A stretch of DNA of 64,000 nt from CAWINX01 sp963702055 (GCA_963702055.1 OY969702.1:558001-622000), one strand, 5' to 3'. Counted from the first letter of the stretch, positions 38,286 to 46,902 are shown. The notes: generated by a model from the sequence alone, not told the origin. Program-made: numbers and translations.

Positions 38286-39542
38286 GTGACCCGATTCAGC
38301 GAAACACTGCTGCCGACGCTGAAGGACCCACCCGCCGATGCGGAGGCTCTCTCGCACAAGCTGATGGTGCGGGCGGGATTGGTCCGGCAACTCGGAGCCG
38401 GGCTATGGACGTATCTACCCGCCGGCTGGCGGGCGCACCGCAAGGTCGAGGCGATCATCCGCGAGGAGATGGAGGCGATCGGCTGCCAGGAGATGCTGAT
38501 GCCCGTCCTGCAACCGGCGGAGCCCTGGCAGAAGACGGGGCGAATTGAGATCGAGGAGATGTTCAAGCTCGAGGACCGCAAGGGCTCGCCGCTTGTCCTG
38601 GCGATGACCCACGAGGAGTGCATCACCCACCACATCGCCCGCGAGGTCCGTTCCTACCGTGACCTGCCGCTGATGCTGTTCCACATCCAGACAAAGGAGC
38701 GCGACGAGCCGCGACCGCGGGCCGGGGTGCTGCGCACCCGCGAGTTCACGATGAAGGACGCCTACTCGTTTGACCGCGACGAGGAGGGGCTGGCGCGCTC
38801 CTACGAGCTCCAGGTCGGCGCCTACGCGCGGATCTTCGACCGCTGCGGCCTCGACTGGCACCGCGTCGCCTCCGACGTCGGGATGATGGGCGGCTCCGGC
38901 GCCGACGAGTACATGGCGCCCTGCGCGGCCGGCGAGGACGAGATCGCGCTGGCGCCCGACTTCGCCGCCAACGTCGAGGTGACCGAGCTTCGCGACGGCG
39001 ACCCCGGCCCCAACGGCGGCACAGTCGAGGTCGTCCCGGCGATCGAGATCGGCAACATCTTCAAGCTCGGCACCCGCTACTCGGAGCCGCTCGGCGCCAC
39101 CTTCCTCGACGAGGAGGGGACTGAGCGCCCAATCGTGATGGGCAGCTACGGGATCGGCCCCGCCCGGGTGATCGCCGCGGCGATCGAGCAGGGGGCCGAC
39201 GAGCGCGGCATCGTCTGGCCGAAGGCGCTGGCGCCATGGCAGGTTCACCTCGTCTCCCTGGCGAAGGCGGGCGAGCCCGAACGCGAGGTCGCCGATCGCC
39301 TCTACGACGAGCTGTGCGCCGCCGGAGTCGAGGTCCTCTACGACGACCGCGACGCCGGGGCGGGGGAGAAGCTCACCGACGCCGAGCTGCTCGGCTGCCC
39401 GCTGCGCATCGTGGTCGGCCGCAAGGGTCTCGCCGACGGCGTCGTCGAGGCCGCCGAACGCGCGAGTGGCGCCGAGCACCGCCTGCCCGTGGAGGACGCC
39501 GCCGGCCGCGTGCCGGCGATCCTCCAAGGCATCGATGGCTGA
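38286..39542 (+). CDS. proS: prolyl-tRNA synthetase lacking the INS editing domain
   Basis: Class IIa synthetase charging tRNA-Pro. 418 aa against ~570 in most bacteria. Motif 1 (RAGLVRQLGAGLWTYLPAGWRA), motif 2 (RPRAGVLRTREFTMKDAYSFD) and motif 3 (VMGSYGIGPARVIAAAIEQ) and the anticodon domain are present. Between ANVEVTEL and IEIGNIFKLGT only about 20 residues remain where the ~180-residue INS editing domain normally sits, so Ala-tRNA-Pro would need trans editing. Start GTG 38286. Confidence 0.93.
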   Translation: MTRFSETLLPTLKDPPADAEALSHKLMVRAGLVRQLGAGLWTYLPAGWRAHRKVEAIIREEMEAIGCQEMLMPVLQPAEPWQKTGRIEIEEMFKLEDRKGSPLVLAMTHEECITHHIAREVRSYRDLPLMLFHIQTKERDEPRPRAGVLRTREFTMKDAYSFDRDEEGLARSYELQVGAYARIFDRCGLDWHRVASDVGMMGGSGADEYMAPCAAGEDEIALAPDFAANVEVTELRDGDPGPNGGTVEVVPAIEIGNIFKLGTRYSEPLGATFLDEEGTERPIVMGSYGIGPARVIAAAIEQGADERGIVWPKALAPWQVHLVSLAKAGEPEREVADRLYDELCAAGVEVLYDDRDAGAGEKLTDAELLGCPLRIVVGRKGLADGVVEAAERASGAEHRLPVEDAAGRVPAILQGIDG

Positions 39543-40191
39543 CGCCGCTCCGTTCGGACGCGGGCGCCTGCGCCGCCTCTTCGGGCTCGACCGCAGCGCG
39601 CCACCGCCCTCGCGGACCCGCCGGGGCGAACCGCTGCGGCCCTGGACGATCCCCAACATGGTCGGCTACGCCCGCCTCGCGGCGATCCCGGTCTTCCTTT
39701 GGCTCGCCCTCGACTCCGGCGACGGTCGCTCGGCGCCGGCGGCAATCCTCTTCTGGCTGATCGCGGCGGGCGACTACCTGGACGGCTTCCTCGCCCGCGT
39801 CACCGGCCAGTACAGTCGCATGGGCGCCCTGCTCGACCCTCTCGTCGACCGCCTGACGATTCTCTCCGGCGCCGTCGTCTGCTGGCATTTCGAGCTGCTG
39901 CCCCGCTGGGCGCTCGCCCTGCTCGTCGCCCGTGAGGTGGTGATGCTCTTCCTCGCCCAGTACGGGCTGCGCCACGGCGTCGACATCGAGGTCAACTGGC
40001 CGGGGCGGATCTCCGTCTTCCCGATCATGGGGGGGATCTTCTTCGCAATGGTCTTCGCCGGCTGGGTCCCCGCGGCCCTGCTGATCGTCGGAGTCGCCCT
40101 GGCGATCGTCGCCACGGTCCTCTACGCGCGCGCCGGCCTGCGGGGCGTTCGGGAGGCGAAGGCGCTGCAAGCGAACCCTCACTCTTCATAA
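39535..40191 (+). CDS. pgsA: CDP-alcohol phosphatidyltransferase (PgsA-like)
   Basis: Probably phosphatidylglycerophosphate synthase. 218 aa. The diagnostic D(x)2DG(x)2AR(x)8G(x)3D(x)3D motif is complete in AGDYLDGFLARVTGQYSRMG and the following ALLDPLVDR. A ~35-residue basic N-tail precedes about five membrane helices. ATG 39535 overlaps the proS stop by 8 nt. It is the last gene of the block before the new promoter at 40207. Confidence 0.88.
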   Translation: MADAAPFGRGRLRRLFGLDRSAPPPSRTRRGEPLRPWTIPNMVGYARLAAIPVFLWLALDSGDGRSAPAAILFWLIAAGDYLDGFLARVTGQYSRMGALLDPLVDRLTILSGAVVCWHFELLPRWALALLVAREVVMLFLAQYGLRHGVDIEVNWPGRISVFPIMGGIFFAMVFAGWVPAALLIVGVALAIVATVLYARAGLRGVREAKALQANPHSS

Positions 40192-40194
40192 ACC

Positions 40195-40236
40195 TTCAAC
40201 CTGCAGTTGAACCTTTGAGCCGCGTCGACCTATAAT
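40195..40236 (+). promoter_or_regulatory. strong promoter with MerR-type inverted repeat
   Basis: -35 TTGAAC (40207-40212), 18-nt spacer, -10 TATAAT (40231-40236): near consensus. An inverted repeat TTCAAC-CTGCA-GTTGAA (40195-40211) overlaps the -35. A MerR-family gene lies in the operon below, so autoregulation is a reasonable inference. The gene start is 36 nt downstream of the -10, with AAGGAG as ribosome site. Confidence 0.75.
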
Positions 40237-40271
40237 CGACTCAGAGGCGCAACCCCGAGGCAAGGAGCGAG

Positions 40272-40538
40272 ATGGAGGACACATTCCCCGATCTGGGCGC
40301 CCTCAGCGATAAAGAGCTGAAGGACCTGATCGAAAAGCTCACCGAAGAGGAGCACGAGATCTCCTACAAGAGGCGTGTCCTGCACGGCAAGATCGACATC
40401 CTTCGCGCCGAGCTGGTCAACCGGCTGCGTCAGAAGCGCGAGCGCGGCGACTCGCTGATCTCCGGTGACGACGTTCGTCAGCTGACCGAGATCCTCGCCG
40501 GCAAGGCTCGCCCGATGGAGGACGAGCCGGGGGCCTGA
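40272..40538 (+). CDS. RsiG-like small helical protein with c-di-GMP motif
   Basis: 88-aa, highly charged, almost entirely helical protein. It contains E27-x3-S31-x2-R34-x3-H38-x3-D42, matching the RsiG c-di-GMP motif E(x3)S(x2)R(x3)Q(x3)D apart from His for Gln. Streptomyces RsiG has two such motifs and sequesters sigma WhiG; Rubrobacter RsiG has one per subunit and dimerises. This protein has one. It is first in the operon with the GarA-like and MerR genes. Function is inferred from the motif; no sigma factor is in the window. Confidence 0.6.
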   Translation: MEDTFPDLGALSDKELKDLIEKLTEEEHEISYKRRVLHGKIDILRAELVNRLRQKRERGDSLISGDDVRQLTEILAGKARPMEDEPGA

Positions 40539-40558
40539 GCGCCCCCTGGACGATTCAG

Positions 40559-41029
40559 ATGGCGGTTCACTGCCCCGAATGCGGCTTCGTCAACCCCGAA
40601 GGCGCCAACTACTGCCAGAAGTGCGGCGCCTACCTGGGCCGGACCGAGGGAGGCGAGGACCCGACGACGATGACCTACACGGTCGACGAGACCGGCGACA
40701 TGCAGCCGGTCGACATCGACGACGTCGTCGACGAGGCGGGGGCGGCGCTGGTCATCCGCTCCGGCGGCGGCCGCGCGGGGGAGAGCTTCACGGTCACCGA
40801 GGACCGGATCAGTATCGGCCGCAGCCCCGACGCCGGCGTCTTCCTCGACGACGTCACCGTCTCGCGCAACCACGCGCTGCTGGTCCGTCGCCGCGACGGT
40901 CTCTACATCGACGACCTCGGCTCGCTCAACGGCACCTACGTCAACCGGCGTCGGATCGAGTCGCATCGCCTCGCCGACGGCGACGAAATCCAGGTCGGCA
41001 AGTACAAGCTCAGCTACTTGGAGAAATAG
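40559..41029 (+). CDS. zinc-ribbon FHA-domain protein, GarA-like
   Basis: 156 aa. The N-terminal zinc ribbon has Cys5, Cys8, Cys19 and Cys22 (HCPECG, YCQKCGAYLG). A linker EDPTTMTYTVDE resembles the Thr-Thr phosphosite of GarA/OdhI. The FHA domain (about residues 65-155) has ISIGRSPDAGVFLDDVTVSRNHA and LGSLNGTYVNRRRI. In Mycobacterium GarA controls 2-oxoglutarate metabolism under PknB/PknG control. The next gene, as in Rv1827-Rv1828, is a MerR regulator 2 nt later. The zinc ribbon is an extra compared with mycobacterial GarA. Confidence 0.85.
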   Translation: MAVHCPECGFVNPEGANYCQKCGAYLGRTEGGEDPTTMTYTVDETGDMQPVDIDDVVDEAGAALVIRSGGGRAGESFTVTEDRISIGRSPDAGVFLDDVTVSRNHALLVRRRDGLYIDDLGSLNGTYVNRRRIESHRLADGDEIQVGKYKLSYLEK

Positions 41030-41031
41030 GG

Positions 41032-41781
41032 ATGGCCGTCTCCGAAAAAGGGATCCGCCCGCCCGAATCGGCCAGCCGGCCGCGCAAGGCGCTGACGATC
41101 GGCGCCGTCTGCAAGATCCTGCAGAGCGAGTTCGACGACGTCTCGATCTCGAAGATCCGCTACCTCGAGGACCAAAAGCTCCTCACCCCACGCCGCACCT
41201 CGGGTGGCTACCGCCTCTACAGCCAGTCCGACGTCGAGCGGCTGCGGACGATCCTGCGGCTCCAGCGCGACGAGTTCCTGCCGTTGCGGGTGATCCGCCA
41301 GGAGCTCGCGGCGGGCGGTGACATCGACCTCGGCGGTGGAGGCGGCGACCGACGCCCCTCCGGCTCGGCGGTGCGGCGAGCGATCCTGGTCACGACCTCC
41401 AGCGCCTACCTCACCCTCGACGAGGTCGTCGAGGAGACCGGTGCCCGCGAGGAGCTGATCTCCGAGCTCGAGAACTTCGGCATTGTCCAGCCGGAGAAAC
41501 GCGACGGCAAGACGGTCTACGACGAAACCGACCGCGAGATCGTGCGGGCGGCGAACGAGCTCTCCCGGGTCGGGGTGGGGGCCCGCAACCTGCGCATCTT
41601 CCGCTCCTCGGCCGATCGCGAGGCGAACCTGCTTGAAGCGCTGCTCGGCCCCTCGCTGCGCTCGCGCAACCCGGAGCGCCGCAAGGAGGCGTTGCAGAGC
41701 CTCGAGAGCCTGGCGGCGACCGTCAGTCACCTCAAGCACCTGCTGCTGGTCCGGGACCTCCGCCGTCTCGCCGGCGACTGA
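41032..41781 (+). CDS. MerR-family regulator, FtsR (Rv1828)-like
   Basis: 249 aa. The N-terminal winged helix has LTIGAVCKILQSEFDDVSISKIRYLEDQ..LLTPRRTSGGYRLYSQSDVERL, with the long interval before SISKIRYLEDQ typical of the Rv1828 type. A Gly/Asp-rich linker (about residues 100-112) leads to a second all-helical domain ending LKHLLLVRDL. FtsR activates ftsZ in corynebacteria. Likely autoregulated through the inverted repeat at 40195. Start at ATG 41032, 2 nt after the FHA gene. Confidence 0.85.
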   Translation: MAVSEKGIRPPESASRPRKALTIGAVCKILQSEFDDVSISKIRYLEDQKLLTPRRTSGGYRLYSQSDVERLRTILRLQRDEFLPLRVIRQELAAGGDIDLGGGGGDRRPSGSAVRRAILVTTSSAYLTLDEVVEETGAREELISELENFGIVQPEKRDGKTVYDETDREIVRAANELSRVGVGARNLRIFRSSADREANLLEALLGPSLRSRNPERRKEALQSLESLAATVSHLKHLLLVRDLRRLAGD

Positions 41782-41794
41782 CGGACCTCCCAAC

Positions 41795-42247
41795 GTGCCC
41801 AAGGTGACTCGCCGACGCACGATCGCGGCCCCCGTCGGCGAGGTCTGGTCGCTCGTCTCCGACCCCTACAGCCTGCCGCGCTGGTGGCCGCGCACCACCC
41901 GGGTGGAGAGCGTCGAGAAGACGAAGGCGAGCCGGCGCAGCCAGTGGACCAAGGTCCTGGAGACCGCCGAGGGGCGCGGGGTGCGCGCCGACTTCCGCTG
42001 CATCAGCTCCGCCGAGCGAGAGCGCTACGTCTGGGAGCAGCAGCTGCCCGGCACGCCCTTCGCCAAACACCTGCGCAGCTCGGTGGTCGAGATCGGGCTG
42101 CGGTCGGAGGGAGGGGCGACCGAGGTGACGCTCGCCTCCAAGCAGGTCCTGCGCGGCATGTCGCGACTCGGCTCACTGTGGATGCGCAACGGGCAGGGGA
42201 CGATCCTCGACGAGGCGCTGAACGGGATCGAGCGGGCGCTGACGTGA
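41795..42247 (+). CDS. SRPBCC (START-like) family protein
   Basis: 150 aa from GTG 41795. RRRTIAAPVGEVWSLVSDPYSLPRWWP is the canonical start of polyketide-cyclase/SRPBCC ligand-binding proteins, followed by alternating strands and a long C-terminal helix. The ligand is unknown. It overlaps the downstream oxidase gene by 4 nt (GTGA), so a small hydrophobic ligand related to that enzyme is possible. Confidence 0.8.
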   Translation: MPKVTRRRTIAAPVGEVWSLVSDPYSLPRWWPRTTRVESVEKTKASRRSQWTKVLETAEGRGVRADFRCISSAERERYVWEQQLPGTPFAKHLRSSVVEIGLRSEGGATEVTLASKQVLRGMSRLGSLWMRNGQGTILDEALNGIERALT

Positions 42248-43872
42248 GCGCCACGCCGCGCCGCGACACCAGGTGGTGGGGGTGGGGGGACCCGGCGGTC
42301 GTCCCGGGCCTCGACGACGCCGCGAAGGCCACGCTGCGCGAGCGGATCGGCGACCTCGAGCCGTGGCCCCACGCGGAGTCGCTGGACGGCTTCGCATTGC
42401 CCGAGGCAGCAGAGCTTCCCGCCGCGCTGCTCGACGCCGCCGGCCCGGAGAACGTCTTCGCCTCGCTCGATGACCGGGTCCGCCACGCGACCGGGGGCGG
42501 CTACGTGGACCTGGCGCTGCTGCGCGGCGACGGCCTCGAGGCGGCGCCCGACGCGGTGGTCCTGCCGTCCGACGCCGAGGCGGTGCGCCGCGTGCTCGAC
42601 GTCTGCGCCGCCGAGGGCATCGCCGTCGTCCCCTACGGTGGCGGGACCAGCGTGGTCGGCGGAGTCGCGCCGCTGCGTGGCTCCCACGAACGGCTGATCA
42701 GCCTCGACCTGGCCCGTCTCCGCGAGGTCGCGGTCGACGAGCGCTCGCTGACCGCCCGCCTCGGCGCCGGCCTGCGCGGCCCCGAGGCCGAGGCCGCCCT
42801 GGGAGAGCGCGGCTTCACCCTCGGCCACTTCCCCCAGTCCTTCGAGTACGCGACGATCGGCGGCTTCGCGGCGACGCGTTCCGCCGGGCAGGCCTCGAGC
42901 GGCTACGGCCGCTTCGACGCCCTGGTCAGCTCGATCCGCCTGGTCGCCCCCGCCGGGGAGATGCGCACGCTGGAGACGCCGCACACCGCAGCGGGCCCGG
43001 CGCTGCGCGAGGTGATCGTCGGCTCGGAGGGGGTGCTCGGCGTAATCCCGGAGGCGACGGTGCGAATCCGCCCGAAGCCGCGGGTGCGCCGCTACGAGGC
43101 CTGGATCGCCGAGAGCTTCGAGGCGGGCGCCGAGATCGTCCGCGCGATGGCGCAGGGGCCGGGCCTGCCGGACGTGGTCCGGATCTCCGACGAGGAGGAG
43201 ACGAGGGTCTCCCTCGCCCTCTCGGGACCGAAGGGGCTCGCCGGCACTCTCTTCGGCGGCTACCTGGGACTGCGCGGCAAGCGCGACGGCTGCCTGATCG
43301 TGGTCGGCCTCGAGGGAGACGAGGAGTCGGTCGCGCGGCGCCGCGCCCTGGCGGTCCGCGCCCTGCGCGAAGGGGGCGCCGCGTACCTCGGCCAGGGAGC
43401 GGGTCGCTCCTGGGAGCACGGCCGTTTCGAGGGCCCATATCTCCGCGACGCGCTGATGGACGCCGGGGCGATGGTCGAGACGCTGGAGACGTCCCACACC
43501 TGGGCCAGGCTCGGCGAGCTCCACTCCGCGGTCGGGACGGCGATCCGCGACGCCCTCGTCGTCCAGGGCACCCCGGGAATCGTCATGTGCCACCTCTCCC
43601 ACGCCTACGCCGACGGCGCCTCCCTGTACTTCACCTTCATCGCCCGCGCCCGCCGCGGCGAGGAGGTCGAGCAGTGGCGCGCCGTGAAGCGCGCCGCCTC
43701 CGAGGCGATCGTCGCCACCGGCGGCACGATCACCCACCACCACGCGGTTGGACGCGACCACGCCCCCTACATGGAGGCCGAGGTGGGGGAGACGGGCCTG
43801 GAAGCCCTGCGGGCCGTCAAGGAGCGGCTCGACCCGGCCGGGATCATGAACCCGGGGAAGCTGCTCCCCTAG
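42244..43872 (+). CDS. FAD-linked oxidase, alkyl-DHAP synthase-like
   Basis: 542 aa. PCMH FAD-binding domain (about residues 85-270) with VVLPSDAEAVRRVLDVCA, VVPYGGGTSVVGGV, and FPQSFEYATIGGFAATRSAGQASSGYG. The C-terminal domain ends ITHHHAVGRDHAPY (His-rich catalytic motif) and RLDPAGIMNPGKLLP. These blocks match alkylglycerone-phosphate synthases better than glycolate oxidase GlcD. It could form ether lipids or be a related oxidase. Overlaps the convergent gene by 4 nt at the 3' end. Confidence 0.82.
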   Translation: MSATPRRDTRWWGWGDPAVVPGLDDAAKATLRERIGDLEPWPHAESLDGFALPEAAELPAALLDAAGPENVFASLDDRVRHATGGGYVDLALLRGDGLEAAPDAVVLPSDAEAVRRVLDVCAAEGIAVVPYGGGTSVVGGVAPLRGSHERLISLDLARLREVAVDERSLTARLGAGLRGPEAEAALGERGFTLGHFPQSFEYATIGGFAATRSAGQASSGYGRFDALVSSIRLVAPAGEMRTLETPHTAAGPALREVIVGSEGVLGVIPEATVRIRPKPRVRRYEAWIAESFEAGAEIVRAMAQGPGLPDVVRISDEEETRVSLALSGPKGLAGTLFGGYLGLRGKRDGCLIVVGLEGDEESVARRRALAVRALREGGAAYLGQGAGRSWEHGRFEGPYLRDALMDAGAMVETLETSHTWARLGELHSAVGTAIRDALVVQGTPGIVMCHLSHAYADGASLYFTFIARARRGEEVEQWRAVKRAASEAIVATGGTITHHHAVGRDHAPYMEAEVGETGLEALRAVKERLDPAGIMNPGKLLP

Positions 43873-44798
43873 CCTCCGGAGGCCGGTTTTACTCCAGGGC
43901 CGGTGATCTTGCCGCGGAGGACGTCGGTGCCGGCGTAGCGGGGCAGGCGGTTCTGCTTTTTCGCCTGGGCGACCTCGGCCTTGTAGGCGGCGTCGTCGGT
44001 GAGCGAGACGTCGATCTGGTCGAAGGCGCCGTTGGCGACGTAGGCGAGCAGCTGCGCGGGGATCGGGAACTGGGCGGCGATCCCCCCGGTCTTGTTGACC
44101 CGCACCCCGCCGATTCGCAGGGAGACCTTGGGCGAGCGGTAGAGCCAGACGGTGTAGGAGTGACCCGGCGGTGAGGGGCCCAGGCCCTTTGCGATCACCT
44201 CGAGCACGGCGGTCTTCTTGACGCGCCCGAACAGGGCGCGGCCGGCGGCGTTACCGCCGTCGACCGGCGCGAGGATCGCCTGGGTGAGGCGGTTGGAGCC
44301 TGCGGTGTTGGACGCTGTGGTGGTCGTCGTTGTGGTCGAGCTCGACGTCGTCGGGGACGACGAGCCGCCGCCACCAAAGGCGTCGGTGGCGAGCAGGACG
44401 ATCAGCACGACCACCAGCGCGGCCCCGCCGGCGATCACCGCGCGCAGGCGAGGATCGGTCGGAAGCGAGACCCGCGACGGCGGTGCCGAGTGTGGCTTTG
44501 GCGCGGGTGGTGGGGGAGGGGGCGGCTTGGGTGGCTCCGCCGCGACCGGGGCGGCCGGTTCGACCGGGGGAGGGGGCGGCTCCGGTTTCGGCTGCGGCTC
44601 CGCGGGCGCCGGCGGCGCTTCGGCGGGCGATTCGCCCACCGCGGCCGCGTCGTCGGCCGCCAACTGGTCGAGCGCCTCCTTCACCTTGGCCCGCACCTCC
44701 TCGACGCTCAACCCCATCAGGGCGGCGATGTCCTCGTAGCCCTCGTCGCGCTGCGCGAGCAGCCGGAGCATCGCCCTCTGGTCGTCGGTCAGTGCCAC
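43869..44798 (-). CDS. membrane protein with N-terminal HTH-like domain and anti-sigma-K-like extracellular domain
   Basis: 309 aa. Residues 1-50 (LTDDQRAMLRLLAQRDEGYEDIAALMGLSVEEV) resemble sigma-70 region 4. A Pro/Ala-rich linker (about 55-110) precedes one membrane segment (IAGGAALVVVLIVLLAT), then a Ser/Thr-rich stretch. The outer domain (AILAPVDGGNAAGRALFGRV, GHSYTVWLYRSP) resembles the extracellular part of RskA-type anti-sigma factors. A role in transmembrane signalling is inference; no ECF sigma gene is adjacent. Confidence 0.6.
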   Translation of the reverse strand: MALTDDQRAMLRLLAQRDEGYEDIAALMGLSVEEVRAKVKEALDQLAADDAAAVGESPAEAPPAPAEPQPKPEPPPPPVEPAAPVAAEPPKPPPPPPPAPKPHSAPPSRVSLPTDPRLRAVIAGGAALVVVLIVLLATDAFGGGGSSSPTTSSSTTTTTTTASNTAGSNRLTQAILAPVDGGNAAGRALFGRVKKTAVLEVIAKGLGPSPPGHSYTVWLYRSPKVSLRIGGVRVNKTGGIAAQFPIPAQLLAYVANGAFDQIDVSLTDDAAYKAEVAQAKKQNRLPRYAGTDVLRGKITGPGVKPASGG

Positions 44799-44846
44799 GA
44801 GTCGGGAAGCCTACGGGAGCGGGGCCCCGGGTAGGGTCTGGCCGCG

Positions 44847-45257
44847 ATGGCCGAGGATCCGCGCGGACTGCTTTCCCACTTCGACGCCCTCATCGGGACC
44901 GAGTGGCTCGACGACGACCCCGAGCACGCCCGGGTGCGTGTCCAGATGCGCGACGAGCTGCGCCAGCCGGTCGGCCTCCTGCACGGCGGCGTGCTGTCGA
45001 CCCTGGTCGAGAGCGTCTGCTCGCGCGCGACGGCGCTGGCCGTGCTCGGCGACGGGATGGCGGCGATGGGGCAGTCGATCAGCGTCAGCTTCATTCGCCC
45101 GATCACCGAGGGCGCGGCCGAGGTCGAGGCGAAGGCCCGCCACCGCGGCCGCACCACCTGGGTCTGGGACGCCGAGGTCACCGACGACCAGGGCCGCCTC
45201 TGCGCCCTGGCGCAGATGACGATCGCCGTGCGGCCTATCCCCCGAAGCGATTCGTAA
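44847..45257 (+). CDS. PaaI-type hotdog thioesterase
   Basis: 136 aa, single hotdog domain: VRVQMRDELRQPVGLLHGGVLSTLVESV is the PaaI/YbaW-type active-site segment (HGG), and AEVEAKARHRGRTTWVWDAEVTDDQGRLCA the second half. Hydrolyses an acyl- or aryl-CoA; substrate unknown. The 3' end overlaps nadE (convergent) by 23 nt. Confidence 0.85.
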   Translation: MAEDPRGLLSHFDALIGTEWLDDDPEHARVRVQMRDELRQPVGLLHGGVLSTLVESVCSRATALAVLGDGMAAMGQSISVSFIRPITEGAAEVEAKARHRGRTTWVWDAEVTDDQGRLCALAQMTIAVRPIPRSDS

Positions 45258-46902
45258 TCGGAAGGCGGCGGTCGCGGCCGAAGGCCTTCGGCGTGATGCG
45301 GATGCCGGGCGCCGCCTGGCGGCGCTTGTACTCGGAGTGATCGACCATCCGCGCCACCTCGTCGACGACGTCCGCCGGCATGCCCGCGGCGATCATCTCC
45401 TCACGGCCCTCGTCGCGCTCGACGTAGGCCTCGAGGATGCGGTCGAGCAGGTCATAGGGGGGGAGCGAGTCGGCGTCGAGCTGGTCGGGGCGCAGCTCCG
45501 CCGAGGGGGCGCGCTCCAGCACCGAGGCCGGGACCAGCTCCCTGCCCGCCTCCGCGTTGCGGTGCCTGACCAGCTCGTAGACGAGCGTCTTCGGCACGTC
45601 CTTGATCACCGCGAAGCCGCCCGCCATGTCGCCGTAGAGCGTCGCGTAGCCGACCGACATCTCGCTCTTGTTGCCGGTCGTCAGGACCAGCCAGCCGTGC
45701 TTGTTGGAGAGAGCCATCATCAGGTTGCCCCTGATCCGCGCCTGGATGTTCTCGGCTGCCAGGTCGGGTTCGGAGGGTCGGGTCGGGTCGCGGGGAAGCG
45801 GCTCGGCGTCGGTCCCGTCGGTGGGCGAGGCAAACGACTCGGCCAGCGCCTCGTCGTAACTCGCCATCGCCGCCGCGATCGGGATGTCCAGGGCCTCGAC
45901 GCCGAGGTTGGCGGCGATAGTCCGCGCGTCTGCCTGTGTTTCAGAACTCGAATGAGGCGAGGGCATCACCACGCAGCTGACGTGCTCGGGGCCGACGGCA
46001 TCCGCCGCGAGCATCGCCACGAGAGCGGAGTCGATCCCTCCCGAGAGGGCGACTCCGACGTGCCGGAAGCCGTTCTTGCTCACGTAGTCGCGCAGCCCGA
46101 GGACCAACGCCATGTAGACCTCCGCGAGGTCGGGAAGGGGGGTGGCGAGGGAGCCGCCGCCCGCGGAGGGAATCTCGCAGACCAGCAGCTCCTCCTCGAA
46201 CTGGGCGGCGCGGGCGATCACTTCGCCGTCGCGGTCAGTGACAAAGCTGTGGCCGTCGAAGACGAGCTCGTCCTGGCCGCCGACCAGGTTGCAGAAGGCG
46301 AAGGAGGCGCCGTAGGCGCGCGAGCGCTCCGCGAACATCGCTTCACGCTCGCGGCCCTTGCCGCGATGGTAAGGAGAGCCGGAGGGGTTGGCGATCAGCT
46401 CGGCGCCCGCCGCGGCCTCGGCAGACGCCGGCGGGCCCTCGACCCAGCAGTCCTCGCAGACGGTCAGGCCGACGCGGGTTCCGGCGACCTCGATCGTCGC
46501 GGGCTCACAGCCGGGAATGAAGTAGCGCTGTTCGTCGAAGACCGCGTAGTTGGGGAGGCGGTTCTTGCGGTAGACGGAGCGGACCGCTCCGCCGGCGAGC
46601 ACGGCGAGGGAATTGTGCGCGCGGCGGAAATCGCCGCCGCCCGCGACCGGCTCGGCGAAGCCGACCAGCGCGACCAGGTCGCCGACCCCGGCGGCAAGCT
46701 CCTCGACCGCGCGGCGATTGGCCTCGACGAAGTGCCGCTTCAGGTAGAGGTCCTCGGCCGGATAGCCGGGAATGCAGAGCTCGGGGAAGATCGCCAGGTC
46801 GACCCCCGCGGCGCGAGCGCGGCCGATCCACTCGGCGACCTTCGCGGCGTTGCCGTCGATGTCGCCCACGGTGGGGTTGATCTGGGCGAGCGCTACGCGC
46901 AT
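45235..46902 (-). CDS. nadE: glutamine-dependent NAD+ synthetase
   Basis: Amidates NaAD to NAD+. 555 aa. The N-terminal nitrilase-like glutaminase has the Glu-Lys-Cys triad in IFPELCIPGYP, YRKNRLPNYAVFDE and TVCEDCWVEGP. The synthetase domain has the ATP loop VALSGGIDSALVAMLA, and VLTTGNKSEMSVGYATLYGDMAGGFAVIKDV. Both domains complete. The start ATG at 46902 begins MRVALAQINPTVGDIDGN, the usual N-terminus. Confidence 0.95.
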   Translation of the reverse strand: MRVALAQINPTVGDIDGNAAKVAEWIGRARAAGVDLAIFPELCIPGYPAEDLYLKRHFVEANRRAVEELAAGVGDLVALVGFAEPVAGGGDFRRAHNSLAVLAGGAVRSVYRKNRLPNYAVFDEQRYFIPGCEPATIEVAGTRVGLTVCEDCWVEGPPASAEAAAGAELIANPSGSPYHRGKGREREAMFAERSRAYGASFAFCNLVGGQDELVFDGHSFVTDRDGEVIARAAQFEEELLVCEIPSAGGGSLATPLPDLAEVYMALVLGLRDYVSKNGFRHVGVALSGGIDSALVAMLAADAVGPEHVSCVVMPSPHSSSETQADARTIAANLGVEALDIPIAAAMASYDEALAESFASPTDGTDAEPLPRDPTRPSEPDLAAENIQARIRGNLMMALSNKHGWLVLTTGNKSEMSVGYATLYGDMAGGFAVIKDVPKTLVYELVRHRNAEAGRELVPASVLERAPSAELRPDQLDADSLPPYDLLDRILEAYVERDEGREEMIAAGMPADVVDEVARMVDHSEYKRRQAAPGIRITPKAFGRDRRLPITNRFGG

